Notes under the pieces: generated by a model
What the model saw: only the letters and a program-made list of their open reading frames with translations
Databases searched by the model: none
What the model was told of the DNA's origin: nothing
Shown: positions 1 to 8,573 of the stretch, piece after piece
Layout: each line of letters begins with the position of its first letter
Numbering within the stretch: the first letter of the stretch is position 1
Made by a program: the position numbers and the translations under genes
From: Streptomyces sp. S3(2020)
Lineage (GTDB): Bacteria; Actinomycetota; Actinomycetes; Streptomycetales; Streptomycetaceae
DNA: 46,482 nucleotides
NCBI RefSeq assembly: GCF_013044505.1
Contig: NZ_JABERD010000068.1
Coordinates: 1 to 46,482 of the forward strand
Direction: 5' to 3'

Positions 1-1167
1 GTGCTCGCGAAACACCCGTCGCTCCGCGGTCAGCCCACCCCCTTGCGGATACCTCATATGACCGGCCTACTGCGAGAACCAACGCTTGTCAGCCCCTGCG
101 ACATCACGCCAACAAGGTCAGTAACCGTCACCCAGGCCGCACAGGCGGTCCAGCACTCGGCATACCCCAACGCCTACGCGCAGTGGGAGGACCTGGCGAC
201 CGCCCTGCAGACAGCGATCGCCGCCACGTTCCCCGACGCCGACCAGGACACCCGCGAGACGGACACCGCCTCCAGCACCACGTCCTGCGCGGCAACGGAG
301 GACGGCTCGGGGTACGGCACCATCCCGGAAGGATCGGTACCGAGGGGCTACTCGATCCCGAAGGACGCCGATCCCACGGCACGCAAGGCAATCGCCTGGG
401 CGATGGCGCAGCTCGGCACGATGTACCAGTGGGGCGGTACCTGCACCGCGCCGCACGGCCCCGACCCGATGGGCCGCTGCGACTGCTCCTCGCTGACCCA
501 GCAGGCATACGCACACGCCGGCATCCCGCTCACCCGCACCACCTACACGCAGATCAACGAGGGCAAGGCCGTCTCCACCAAGGCACTTGAGCCCGGTGAC
601 CTGATCTTTTCCCGCGGCAGCGCCGCCCGCCCCGAACACGTCGGCATGTACATCGGCTCCGGACTCGCGATCGAGGCACCAAGGACTGGAAATCCCGTTC
701 GCATCACGTCTCTTGCGGACTGGGACGTCCTCGCCGCCCGCCGGGTCATCTGCCCCTCGGCCGGAGTTCGGCAACCCCGGCCCACTACTCCTGGCCGGAA
801 TACCCCCTGGGCCTCGTCCGCCCTCCTCGGGGGGACCGCCCCCGCAGGACACGCCGTCCTGCTCCTCCCCTTCCCTGACAGTACGGAGCATCTCCTTGAC
901 AACCCGCCACCGCGCCCAGCGCGCCCTCGCGGCAACCTCTCTGGGCCTGGCCATCGTTGCCGGCGGCCTGGCCACCGCCTCCACGGCGCAGGCGTACGAC
1001 ACCGGTACCACCAAGATCTCGTGCAGCGCGGTCAAGGTCCGCACGTCACCCTCGACAACGGCCACCGCAGTCGGCGTCGCCTACCGCAACGACAAGATCA
1101 CCTACGACCAGTGGGTCTACCGGAAGGCCACCAAGACCTGGTGGACCCGGGGCACCGTGACCCGTAA
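1..1167 (+). CDS. NlpC/P60 (C40) cell-wall peptidase, probably 5' partial and with a disturbed 3' end
   Basis: This is a cell-wall hydrolase of the NlpC/P60 family, which cuts peptide bonds in peptidoglycan. In conjugation clusters such enzymes open the wall for the secretion channel. The domain spans about residues 125-245. The catalytic Cys is in DCSSLTQQAY (C162) and the catalytic His in PEHVGMYIG (H213). The frame is open from the first base, and no signal peptide is visible, so the N-terminus may lie upstream of the window. After AARRVI (about residue 248) the sequence stops resembling the family. The frame then runs on through the next gene (896-1261) as low-complexity Pro/Arg/Gly sequence to 1167. 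Another frame would end at 878, just before that gene, so a small indel after the domain is likely. Family assignment is secure; both ends are uncertain. Confidence 0.7.
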   Translation: MLAKHPSLRGQPTPLRIPHMTGLLREPTLVSPCDITPTRSVTVTQAAQAVQHSAYPNAYAQWEDLATALQTAIAATFPDADQDTRETDTASSTTSCAATEDGSGYGTIPEGSVPRGYSIPKDADPTARKAIAWAMAQLGTMYQWGGTCTAPHGPDPMGRCDCSSLTQQAYAHAGIPLTRTTYTQINEGKAVSTKALEPGDLIFSRGSAARPEHVGMYIGSGLAIEAPRTGNPVRITSLADWDVLAARRVICPSAGVRQPRPTTPGRNTPWASSALLGGTAPAGHAVLLLPFPDSTEHLLDNPPPRPARPRGNLSGPGHRCRRPGHRLHGAGVRHRYHQDLVQRGQGPHVTLDNGHRSRRRLPQRQDHLRPVGLPEGHQDLVDPGHRDP

Positions 1168-1261
1168 GTCCGACGGAAGGAAGCTGCGCGGCTACGTGAT
1201 CTACAAGTGCGCCAATCCGTACGGCACCAACGGAGCGCCCACCCCGTCGATCCCGAAGTAG
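896..1261 (+). CDS. Small secreted SH3-like protein
   Basis: The product is 121 aa with a clear Sec signal peptide (Arg-rich start, hydrophobic core ALAATSLGLAIVAGG, cleavage near TAQA-YD). The mature part has CSAVKVRTSPSTTATAVG, typical of bacterial SH3-like domains that bind peptidoglycan, and two Cys (in ISCSAVK and YKCANP) that could form a disulfide. I chose the TTG at 896 because GGAG lies 7 bases upstream and the signal peptide begins there; longer versions of this frame have no signal peptide. It follows the NlpC/P60 gene and overlaps its run-on frame. A wall-targeting accessory role for that hydrolase is an inference. Confidence 0.6.
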   Translation: MTTRHRAQRALAATSLGLAIVAGGLATASTAQAYDTGTTKISCSAVKVRTSPSTTATAVGVAYRNDKITYDQWVYRKATKTWWTRGTVTRKSDGRKLRGYVIYKCANPYGTNGAPTPSIPK

Positions 1262-1504
1262 CCCATCCCGGCAGCCTGTTCGGAGTCTGAGCCACAGCGC
1301 CATCGGCAGCAGCATGGCCCGATCCGCGGCCTCGCCTCAACCTCGGCACGACGCCTGCCGTGTCCGATCCGCCCTCGCGGACGCCGACCGGGCCAGCTGG
1401 CTTCCGCCCCGCTCGTCGGCCCTCCGTCTCATGGCAATCGGCTCGTCCCTTCTCACCTTCTGTGATTCCCGCGCGCCGGGTTTCGGCGTGCCCAAGGAGC
1501 CTTG

Positions 1505-1813
1505 TTGCACCTGCTCTCAACCGTGCAGTACCTGGCCTACGACCCCGGCATCACGCCCTCCGGCGGCGGGCTGCCTGGCCTCGCCGTGCTGAAGAACGTC
1601 GTCAACTCGATCAACCTGTTCGCGATCGTCGCCGTCGTCGGCGCACTCGCCGTCTCCCTGGGCGTGTGGGCCTGGGGCCACCACACCGGCGGCCACCAGG
1701 CCGAGGCCAACGGCAAGAAGGGCGCTGTCGTCTCGGCCGGCGCCGCCCTCGGCCTCGGCGCCGCCAACGGGATCGTGGCGTTCTTTTCCGCCTTGGGGTC
1801 GCAAGTCCACTGA
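1505..1813 (+). CDS. Small two-helix membrane protein, pilin-like (VirB2/TrbC-like layout)
   Basis: The product is 102 aa with two hydrophobic segments (about residues 35-55, NLFAIVAVVGALAVSLGVWA, and about 72-97) separated by a short polar Gly/His/Lys loop. This layout resembles VirB2/TrbC pilin subunits and the small membrane proteins that accompany SCO6880-like genes in actinobacteria (DUF6112-like; my recollection, not tested). AAGGAG at 1494-1499 is 5 bases from the TTG at 1505, so I prefer this start over the adjacent TTG at 1502. The stop overlaps the start of the next gene (TGATG), implying translational coupling. The pilin role is inferred from layout and position only. Confidence 0.65.
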   Translation: MHLLSTVQYLAYDPGITPSGGGLPGLAVLKNVVNSINLFAIVAVVGALAVSLGVWAWGHHTGGHQAEANGKKGAVVSAGAALGLGAANGIVAFFSALGSQVH

Positions 1814-2499
1814 TGCCGAAACGAATCCCCTCCCTGTCCGGCTACGGCCTCGCCTGGTCGACCCGCCAGCGCACCCTGGTCATCGCGGCCGGCCTCGCCG
1901 TCCTGCTGGCCCTCGCCGCCGCCGTCGCCCTGCTCACAGGCCGCACCACAGCCAGCGACAGCCAGACCGCCGAACCGTCTGCAGGATCACACAGCAGCAC
2001 CACTTCTTCCGCCAGTGCGCCGGCATCGGCAGGGGCTGCCCCAGTCGCGAAGCCCCCGCAGCTGGCAGACCCGGTCGCCTTCGCCAAGGCTGCTGCCTCG
2101 ATGCTGTGGTCGTACGACACCCGCACCACCAGCCGTGATCAGCAGATCGCCGGAATGCGGGCGTGGCTGACGACAGAGACGCAGTACGCCGACTGGTCCT
2201 CGATCAGCGCGCAGGTGCCGGATCCGGTGCTGTGGTCGCGGATGGCCGACCAGAACCAGTACGCCACGGCCACCATCACCGAGGGCCACTACCCCTCGGC
2301 GTTCAAGGAAGCACTGGCGGACGATCCGTCGGCGATCACGGAGGCGTACATCTACGCCGTCACCGTCACCGGCAAGCAGCAGATCGTCTGGAAGAAGGGC
2401 GGGGCAGGAGCCGAGGACCGCTCCCTCACCCTCGCCGTGCAGTGCCGCCCCAACGCGAACTGCTCGCTGGTCGCCATCGCCCCGAGCGTCGCGCCCTGA
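1813..2499 (+). CDS. Bitopic membrane protein of the secretion cluster, function unknown
   Basis: The product is 228 aa: a short cytoplasmic N-terminus, one transmembrane helix (about residues 22-42, TLVIAAGLAVLLALAAAVAL), a Ser/Thr/Ala-rich linker (about 48-80), then a globular outside domain of about 145 residues containing two Cys near the end (VQCRPNANCSL) that may pair. The ATG at 1813 overlaps the previous stop. One helix plus an extracytoplasmic domain is the layout of VirB8-like or TcpC-like channel proteins, but I see no family motif that proves it. It lies directly upstream of the VirB6-like gene. Confidence 0.65.
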   Translation: MPKRIPSLSGYGLAWSTRQRTLVIAAGLAVLLALAAAVALLTGRTTASDSQTAEPSAGSHSSTTSSASAPASAGAAPVAKPPQLADPVAFAKAAASMLWSYDTRTTSRDQQIAGMRAWLTTETQYADWSSISAQVPDPVLWSRMADQNQYATATITEGHYPSAFKEALADDPSAITEAYIYAVTVTGKQQIVWKKGGAGAEDRSLTLAVQCRPNANCSLVAIAPSVAP

Positions 2500-2522
2500 C
2501 ACCCCCTGAGCCCACCTGAGAA

Positions 2523-2543
2523 AGGAGGGGTGACTCCCCTTTG
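2523..2543 (+). promoter_or_regulatory. Shine-Dalgarno partly inside a small hairpin before a TTG start
   Basis: AGGAGG at 2523-2528 is 12 bases from the TTG at 2541, longer than usual. AGGGG (2526-2530) can pair with CCCCT (2536-2540) around a 5-base loop. Folding would hide part of the SD and bring it nearer the start. A role in translational control is speculative. Confidence 0.25.
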
Positions 2544-3905
2544 GGCTTTTGCGACCTCCCCCTCACCGGCACCTTGTGTGCCGTCGGCGACGCCGTCGAT
2601 TTCGCCTCCGACCCCGGTACGGCCATCGGTAACTGGATGGCCAAGAGCGCGGGCGAACTCGCCGCAGCCGCCGCCGACCTGGCCGCAGAGGCGGTCGACA
2701 CCACCACCAAGGTCGACCTCAACGCGACGTGGTTCCGTGAGAACTACGAGATGATCCTGCCAATCGGCCTGATATGCCTCGTCGCCACGTTCTGCGCCCA
2801 GCTCCTGCGCGCCGCGATCCGCCGCGACGGCCAGGCCCTGACGCAGGCATTCACCGGCACCGCCACCGGTGTCCTGTTCGCCTTCACCGCGATCGCCTTC
2901 ACCACCGTCGCCATCGAGGTGGTCGACGCGCTCTCTGCCGGGCTGTTCAAGGCTGCCAACACGGACATCGCCACCGCGGTACGCCGCATCGTCAAGGTCT
3001 CCCAGATCCCGGGCCTGGAAGCACTGGGTTGGCTGGTCGCCGTCTTCGTCGGCGTCGGCGCCGCGATCGGCGCCATCTTCTACTGGTGCGTGATGGTGGC
3101 CCGCAAGGTCGGCATCCTCGTCATGGTCACGTTGGCCGTTTTCGCCGGTGCCGGCGGCGGCTGGGAGGTTGCCCGGCGCTGGCGCAGGGGCTGGATCGAG
3201 GCCACCGCCACCCTCGTCGTCTCCAAGTTGCTCATGACCGTGATCTTCGTCCTGGGGATCGCCGCGATGGGCAAGACCGAGGCCAAGGACGGCATCGCCG
3301 CCCTCGCCGACGTCATGGCCGGCATCGTCATCATGGCCTTGGTGCTGCTGTGCCCGTACGCGACCTTCAAGTTCGTGCACTGGGCCGCCTCCGAAGGTTC
3401 CGACGCGGAAACGTTGCACCGCTCCGGCGGAGCCGGCGCGCAGATGGCCCGCCAGCACGCCGAGCGCGCCGGACGCAAGGCCGCCGCTGCGGTCGCCACC
3501 ACCGGATCCGGTGGTGGCGCGGCCGGAGCGAGCGCCGCTCCCCAGGGCCCAGAATCCGTTCCGGGCGGCTTCCCCGGCGACATCGCCGCCAACCCCACTC
3601 CGGGTACTGGCATGGAAGGCGGCAGCTCAAACGCTCCGTCGTCCGGGAACGAGGGGATCAAGAACGGTCTGGACAAGGCCGTCCAGCCCCCGCCGACCAG
3701 CTCCCGTGACGACACCACTGGTCAGATCGGCGGCGCACCCGGACAGGGCGGCAGTCCTGGTTCTCCCTCCGGCGGCAGCGGCTTCATGTCGCAGCCCGGC
3801 CCCGGAGCCTCGGCACCGCCACCTCAAGGCGCCCCGCCCGCGCCGGGCCCGGCCACAACCGCCAACGGAACGGGAACGCCACCGCCACCGCCCACGGGTC
3901 TGTGA
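2541..3905 (+). CDS. VirB6/TrbL-like polytopic membrane protein of the conjugation channel
   Basis: The product is 454 aa. It begins with a short Cys-containing segment (FCDLPLTGTLC), then an amphipathic region. At least five hydrophobic helices follow between about residues 70 and 275 (for example ILPIGLICLVATFCAQLL, GVLFAFTAIAFTTVAIEVV, KLLMTVIFVLGIAAMG and GIVIMALVLLCPYATF). The C-terminal 170 residues are Gly/Pro/Ala-rich and probably disordered. A multi-helix core with a soluble tail is the layout of VirB6/TrbL channel proteins, and the neighbours (SCO6880-like and VirB4-like genes) support that. The TTG start is the only one near the strong SD in this frame. The exact subfamily is not proven. 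Confidence 0.75.
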   Translation: MGFCDLPLTGTLCAVGDAVDFASDPGTAIGNWMAKSAGELAAAAADLAAEAVDTTTKVDLNATWFRENYEMILPIGLICLVATFCAQLLRAAIRRDGQALTQAFTGTATGVLFAFTAIAFTTVAIEVVDALSAGLFKAANTDIATAVRRIVKVSQIPGLEALGWLVAVFVGVGAAIGAIFYWCVMVARKVGILVMVTLAVFAGAGGGWEVARRWRRGWIEATATLVVSKLLMTVIFVLGIAAMGKTEAKDGIAALADVMAGIVIMALVLLCPYATFKFVHWAASEGSDAETLHRSGGAGAQMARQHAERAGRKAAAAVATTGSGGGAAGASAAPQGPESVPGGFPGDIAANPTPGTGMEGGSSNAPSSGNEGIKNGLDKAVQPPPTSSRDDTTGQIGGAPGQGGSPGSPSGGSGFMSQPGPGASAPPPQGAPPAPGPATTANGTGTPPPPPTGL

Positions 3906-3993
3906 CCTTGCCCAACTCCGGGGCGGCGCGCGCCGTTGACTTCGTCGCCGTGTGCCGCCCCGGCCACCACCCTGCGCACCACCGGAACGGCCC

Positions 3994-5466
3994 TTGTCTG
4001 ATCTCACCGTCACACCGCTCACCGTCAAATTCCCCCACCGCTCCCGGCGCGGCATCCTGCTCGGCCTCTCCCTGCCCCAACTCGTCCTCGTGTCCACTTC
4101 GCTGGCACTGCTCCTGGTCACGGTGATCTCCACGGGGCTGCTCGGCACCTTCGCCCTCGCCCCGCTGTGGGCCGCCGTCGCCGCCCTGGTCGTCATTCGA
4201 CGGCACGGCCGCTCTCTGATCGACTGGGCGCCGATCGTGCTGCGCTTCGCCCAGCGGCGGCGCACCGGCCAGAGCCTGTGGCTGGCCCGGCCCGTCACCC
4301 GTCCCCGCCAGGACGGCATCCTGCACCTGCCCGGCACCACCGCCTCGCTGCGCGTCGTCACGCCCGGCGATTCCGCCAACGGTGCCGCTGCCGTCCACGA
4401 CCCGCACGGCCAGACCCTGACCGCTGTCGCCCGCGTCTCCAGCAGAGCCTTCGCGCTCCTCGACCCGGCCACCCAGAACCACAACGTCAGCAGCTGGGGA
4501 CGGGCCCTGGCGGGCATCGCCCGTTCCGGACACGTGGCTACGGTGCAGGTCCTGGAGCGCACCGTCCCCGACAGCGGCGACACCCTCGCACGGCACTGGA
4601 GCCAGCAGGGCCACCCCGAGACACCGGTGGCCGGGCAGGTCTACAGCGAACTGGTCGCTTCCGCCGGACCGGCCGCCGCCCCGCACGAGGCGTATCTGGC
4701 GATCTCCCTCGATCTGAAGGCGGCCAAGCGCCTCATCTCGCAGGCTGGCGGCGGCCTTCCCGGCGCGTTCACGGTGATGGAGCAGACCACCAGCTCGATC
4801 GCCCAGGCCGCCCGCAGCGCCGGACTGATGGTGACCGGCTGGCTCTCGGCGCGCGAGATCGCCGCCGTCATCCGCACCGCCTACGACCCCAAGGCGCTCT
4901 CCGCACTGCAGCAGTGGTCGGAGTCCGGGCGAGCCGAGGCCCACCCGGCCGCCGCCGGGCCCGTGGTTCAGGTCGAGGAGTACGACCGGCTCGCCACCGA
5001 CACCGCCCGGCACACCACCTACTGGGTCGAGGACTGGCCGCGCACCGAAACCTCGGCAGGGTTCTTGCACGGACTCATGTTCACCGCCGGGGTCCGCCGC
5101 ACCTTCTCCCTTATATACGTGCCGCAGGGGCTTGAGTCCGCGATGCGCGACGTGCAGCGCAAGAAGGCCGCGATCATCGCCGACGCCAACGAGCGGTCGC
5201 GACGCGGACAAGTCGAGTCCGAAGCCGACTCCGTGGAGTACGCGGACGTCAAGACCCGCGAACTCCAGCTGATCGCCGGGCACGCCGACGTCGCCCTGAC
5301 CGGACTGCTCACCGTGAGCGCCGAGACCGACGCCCACCTCGACGCCGCCTGCGCCCAGATCGAGACCGCTGCCGTCACCGCCCAAGTCGACCTGCGGCGC
5401 CTGAACTTCCAGCAGCCCGACGCGTTCACACTCGGCGCCCTCCCCCTCGCCCGCACGGCCCTGTAA
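3994..5466 (+). CDS. SCO6880-like type IV secretion protein
   Basis: The product is 490 aa. The start MSDLTVTPLTVKFPHRSRRG and two close hydrophobic segments at about residues 30-70 (LVLVSTSLALLLVTVIS; ALAPLWAAVAALVVI) are characteristic of SCO6880-like proteins, whose N-terminus resembles PrgI/TcpE membrane proteins. A long soluble domain follows without a Walker motif. In such clusters the protein precedes a VirB4 ATPase lacking part of its N-terminal domain, so the pair may together make up a full VirB4 (inference). I chose TTG 3994 because the frame upstream is Pro-rich without family character. The SD is weak (CGGAACGG). Family call is from recollection of the actinobacterial family. Confidence 0.75.
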   Translation: MSDLTVTPLTVKFPHRSRRGILLGLSLPQLVLVSTSLALLLVTVISTGLLGTFALAPLWAAVAALVVIRRHGRSLIDWAPIVLRFAQRRRTGQSLWLARPVTRPRQDGILHLPGTTASLRVVTPGDSANGAAAVHDPHGQTLTAVARVSSRAFALLDPATQNHNVSSWGRALAGIARSGHVATVQVLERTVPDSGDTLARHWSQQGHPETPVAGQVYSELVASAGPAAAPHEAYLAISLDLKAAKRLISQAGGGLPGAFTVMEQTTSSIAQAARSAGLMVTGWLSAREIAAVIRTAYDPKALSALQQWSESGRAEAHPAAAGPVVQVEEYDRLATDTARHTTYWVEDWPRTETSAGFLHGLMFTAGVRRTFSLIYVPQGLESAMRDVQRKKAAIIADANERSRRGQVESEADSVEYADVKTRELQLIAGHADVALTGLLTVSAETDAHLDAACAQIETAAVTAQVDLRRLNFQQPDAFTLGALPLARTAL

Positions 5467-5525
5467 CGCCCGCACCGGCCATCCGCCGACGTCCTGCCGC
5501 CGCGGCAGGAAGGAACCTTTCCCCC

Positions 5526-5990
5526 TTGACCTCTGCCCTCCCCGTCGAAGACGCGTACCCGTACCTGCGGGCCGCCAGTGCCGGCATCCGCCACCACGCG
5601 CGCGCCCTCGCCCCTCACCCACAGCACCCGGCCTCTCCCACCGACCGCGCGCACCTCGACGTGCTACACGCCCATATCACCGCCCTGCACCAGCTGCTCG
5701 ACCAGCTCGCCGAAACCACCAGGCCCCCGCATCCCTCCGCCGGCCGACAGCTCGCCACGGCCCACACCCGGCTGTGGCAAGCCACCGCCGCCATCCACGA
5801 CGCCTACCACCTCCTTCCTGTGGCGGACGAGACCGGCTCCGAATGCCACCCCGAGCGCCTCCCCGAGGGACCGCCCGTCCTGACCATCTGCCAACGCCAC
5901 CTCGCCGCCGGCCACGCCGTACGCCGCAAGACCACACCGGCCGACCTCAACACCCCGGCACCCAGCCGCACCACTACCTGCGCCCAGTGA
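5526..5990 (+). CDS. Conserved hypothetical protein (DUF6238-like)
   Basis: The product is 154 aa, soluble and mostly helical: a His- and Leu-rich segment (about residues 45-100, including HAHITALHQLLDQLAET and LWQATAAIHDAYHLL), then VLTICQRHLAAGHAVRRKTT near the C-terminus. The helical body and that ending match my memory of DUF6238 proteins, found beside actinobacterial transfer genes; the match is untested. TTG at 5526 follows GGAAGGAA. No catalytic motif is visible. It sits between the SCO6880-like and VirB4-like genes, so it is probably part of the same transcription unit. Confidence 0.6.
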   Translation: MTSALPVEDAYPYLRAASAGIRHHARALAPHPQHPASPTDRAHLDVLHAHITALHQLLDQLAETTRPPHPSAGRQLATAHTRLWQATAAIHDAYHLLPVADETGSECHPERLPEGPPVLTICQRHLAAGHAVRRKTTPADLNTPAPSRTTTCAQ

Positions 5991-6013
5991 CCCCCACCTG
6001 CGAAAGGCCCCGC

Positions 6014-6133
6014 ATGCGCAGGCGCTCCACCTCCGTCGCCGTCACCGTCGCCACACTCATCGAACTGGACTGGTCCGGTGACGGCGCGGGCTACTGCAAG
6101 CCGCTCCAGTTCAGCGCCTCCCCACGCGTCTGA
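6014..6133 (+). CDS. Possible very small ORF (39 aa)
   Basis: A 39-residue ORF begins at ATG 6014 behind GAAAGG. It encodes an Arg-rich start, a short apolar stretch (VAVTVATLIELDW) and one Cys. It fills the gap before the VirB4-like gene. Nothing identifies it; it may be a leader peptide or chance. Confidence 0.25.
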   Translation: MRRRSTSVAVTVATLIELDWSGDGAGYCKPLQFSASPRV

Positions 6134-6179
6134 CCTGCGCAGTGTGCCCTGAACTCCGTCACGTGAAAGCCACCCCGTC

Positions 6180-7694
6180 ATGAGCCACAGGCCCGCGCGT
6201 CGCGCCCGCCGCGCCAGTGCCAGCCCGCTGTTCACCCCGCACGGCACCGACCGCGCCTCGCGCAAGGCCGCCCGCCGACAGCTCGCCGAAGCCGCCGCCA
6301 AGGCACGCACCGAAGCTGCCGCCCACACCGGCAGCTCCGGCGCAGCCGAGCACGAGATGCCGGCGCCGCTCTTCCCACCGGCCGGACGCCCCGGCCCCGC
6401 GTCCTCGCGCAACAACAAGATCAAGCTGCCTGCCCACCGCATGACCACCGCCACCGCTTCCGGGGCGTACCCGTTCCTCGCCGAGGGCGGCCTCGGCGCC
6501 GAGGGCATCTACATCGGCCGCGACGTCCACGCGGAGGCGTCCTTTTGCTTCGACCCGTTCGCGCTGTACGGCAAGATCGAGGGCTTCACCAACCCCAACG
6601 TCTTGTTGGCCGGGGTGATCGGGCAGGGCAAGTCGGCGCTCGCCAAGAGCTTCGCACTGCGGTCGATCGCCTTCGGCTACCGGGTCTACGTCCCGTGTGA
6701 TCCGAAGGGCGAATGGACGCCCGTGGCACAGGCTCTCGGCGGCACGTCCATCGCCCTCGGCCCCGGGCTGCCCGGCAAACTCAACCCGCTGAACGCCGCG
6801 CCGCGCCCCAACAGCGTCTCCGAGACCGACTGGGCAGGCGAGATCCGCAAGCGCCGCCTGCTGCTCCTCGGCTCTCTGGCCCGCACCGTCCTCGGGCGGG
6901 ACCTCATGCCGATGGAGCACACCGGCCTCGACGTCGCCCTGGACGCCGTCGTCGCCCGCGCCGCCGCGAACGGACGCACCCCGCTTCTCGGCGACATCGC
7001 CGCCACCCTCAACGACCCCGACGAACTCGACCGGGTCGGCGGGGTCATGTCCGGCCGCCTCGGCGACGCGTCCCGCGACCTGGCCCATGCCATGCGCCGC
7101 CTGGTGCACGGCGACTTGGCGGGCATGTTCGACGCGCCCAGCACCGTGGCCTTCGACCCCAACTCGCCCGTGCTGACCATCGACCTGTCACGTCTGGGCG
7201 GATCTGGCGACGACACCGCCCTCGTCCTCGCTATGACCTGCGCCTCCGCGTGGATGGAATCCGCACTGTCCGACCCGAACGGCGGCCGGCGCTGGATCGT
7301 CTACGACGAGGCATGGCGCCTGATGCGCCACCCCGGCCTGCTCGCGAGAATGCAGTCCCAGTGGAAGCTGAGCCGCGGCCTGGGCATCGCCAATCTGATG
7401 GTCATCCACCGGCTCAGCGATTTGCTCACCGCGGGGGACGCCGGATCTCGCGGCCGGGCGCTCGCCGAGGGCCTGCTCGCCGACTGCTCCACCCGCATCA
7501 TCTACCGCCAGGAGACCGACCAACTGCACGCTGCCGCAGCTCTGCTGGGGCTCACATCCGTGGAAGCCGACGCGATCTCCCACCTCAACCGTGGTCGAGG
7601 GCTCTGGAAGGTCGCGAGACGCAGCTTCATCGTGCAGCACCTCCTTCACCCCCACGAGCTGGCGCTCTTCGACACCGACGCCCGCATGCACTGA
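6180..7694 (+). CDS. VirB4-like ATPase of the type IV secretion system
   Basis: The product is 504 aa and powers substrate transfer or pilus assembly at the inner face of the membrane. Walker A is GVIGQGKS (residues 145-152, K151). Walker B is WIVYDEAW (D376, E377). The stretch SQWKLSRGLGIANLMVIHRL after it is the usual VirB4/TraG-type Gln/Arg sensor region. The first 90 residues are Ala/Arg-rich and variable. VirB4 proteins are usually 700-850 aa; this one lacks most of the N-terminal domain, consistent with the preceding SCO6880-like protein supplying it. ATG 6180 is the first good start. The frame is intact, unlike many accessory genes here. Confidence 0.85.
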   Translation: MSHRPARRARRASASPLFTPHGTDRASRKAARRQLAEAAAKARTEAAAHTGSSGAAEHEMPAPLFPPAGRPGPASSRNNKIKLPAHRMTTATASGAYPFLAEGGLGAEGIYIGRDVHAEASFCFDPFALYGKIEGFTNPNVLLAGVIGQGKSALAKSFALRSIAFGYRVYVPCDPKGEWTPVAQALGGTSIALGPGLPGKLNPLNAAPRPNSVSETDWAGEIRKRRLLLLGSLARTVLGRDLMPMEHTGLDVALDAVVARAAANGRTPLLGDIAATLNDPDELDRVGGVMSGRLGDASRDLAHAMRRLVHGDLAGMFDAPSTVAFDPNSPVLTIDLSRLGGSGDDTALVLAMTCASAWMESALSDPNGGRRWIVYDEAWRLMRHPGLLARMQSQWKLSRGLGIANLMVIHRLSDLLTAGDAGSRGRALAEGLLADCSTRIIYRQETDQLHAAAALLGLTSVEADAISHLNRGRGLWKVARRSFIVQHLLHPHELALFDTDARMH

Positions 7695-7755
7695 CCCCAG
7701 GATTTCCGACCGCCCCGGCTGCCTGCGATTCTTCAGCCCTCACCACCGGGAACCA

Positions 7756-8523
7756 ATGCCCCCAGCCCGCACCGACTTGAACGCCTTCGCTACCCACCTG
7801 GCCTTGCGCCTGCCGGGTATCTGGAAAAGCGAGTACCACCACCACTCCGCCTACGAGGACCAGTTCGCCCTCACCGAACAGCTCTGGGACCACGGTCATG
7901 TCGACTGGGTCGCCAGCGAGTTCGTCCTCACCCACGACGCCGTCCTGCACAGGCCCGACGGCATGCGCCTCTACGTCACCGACCGGCCACTGCACCCGCA
8001 CGAGTTCGTCGTCGCCCCGCTCGAGCCGGACGACACCCGCCTCAAGCCCCACCACTTCGTCGGCGTCGCCGAGCCGAACGGCATCGCCGTCCCGGACGAT
8101 CCCGTACGCGCCTCCACCCGGATCACCCGCCGACTCCTCCCCCGCTACGAACACGCGCTGCAGGCCGTACGCAGAAACGCCGCCGAGCAGCCCGAGCCCC
8201 CGCACCGGCCCGCTCCGCCGCAAGTTGCCCAGGTGGTGACGCTGACCTGGTACGACAACGGAGCGCTCGGGGCGCCGTATACGAGCGTCCCGGAGCAGGC
8301 GCGAATGACGCTGTACGCGCACGGATTCCAATACCACCCGCACCAGGCGGCCTTCCTGCTGCCCGCTGCGTACGGCGAGGACGGTCGTGCTCTGCGGATT
8401 CGGGCGGTCGCCCACCGGCTCGCCGAGCAGGGCATCGGGGTGAACCTGCGCCACGCCGCACCGCCCACAAACGCCGTGCTGCCGCCCTCGCTGCCCACGG
8501 CCGCCCGAGGACATCACCGCTGA
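7756..8523 (+). CDS. Conserved hypothetical protein, paralogue of the gene at 17705
   Basis: The product is 255 aa, soluble, with no known catalytic motif. The N-terminal two thirds (residues about 8-165) align with the protein at 17705-18460: shared features include LPGxWxSxYH, VLxRxDGxRLxVTxxPxHxxxxxxAPLxPDD, GVxEPxGIAVxxDP and LLPRYxxAxxxV. The C-terminal part (about 180-235, LYAHGFQYHP to LAEQGIGVNLRHAA) is one copy of the small domain that recurs across this element. ATG 7756 gives the start matching the paralogue. It lies 61 bases after the VirB4-like gene. Function unknown. Confidence 0.7.
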   Translation: MPPARTDLNAFATHLALRLPGIWKSEYHHHSAYEDQFALTEQLWDHGHVDWVASEFVLTHDAVLHRPDGMRLYVTDRPLHPHEFVVAPLEPDDTRLKPHHFVGVAEPNGIAVPDDPVRASTRITRRLLPRYEHALQAVRRNAAEQPEPPHRPAPPQVAQVVTLTWYDNGALGAPYTSVPEQARMTLYAHGFQYHPHQAAFLLPAAYGEDGRALRIRAVAHRLAEQGIGVNLRHAAPPTNAVLPPSLPTAARGHHR

Positions 8524-8573
8524 CCGCGCCTTCGCCCGGATGACGGTCTGTGGCGGCGCCGGGGAGGTGCAGC

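Noticed and set aside
1314..1592. ORF between the SH3-like and pilin-like genes
   Set aside because: Composition is Arg/Ser/Ala noise, it overlaps the well-supported start at 1505 and no SD precedes it.
2352..3458. 368-aa minus-strand open frame opposite the VirB6-like gene
   Set aside because: Asp/Gly/Glu-rich shadow typical of the complement of a high-GC gene.
3784..5622. Long minus-strand open frame opposite the SCO6880-like gene
   Set aside because: It mirrors the high-GC codon pattern of a well-supported plus-strand gene and is Gly/Arg/Val low-complexity without domains.
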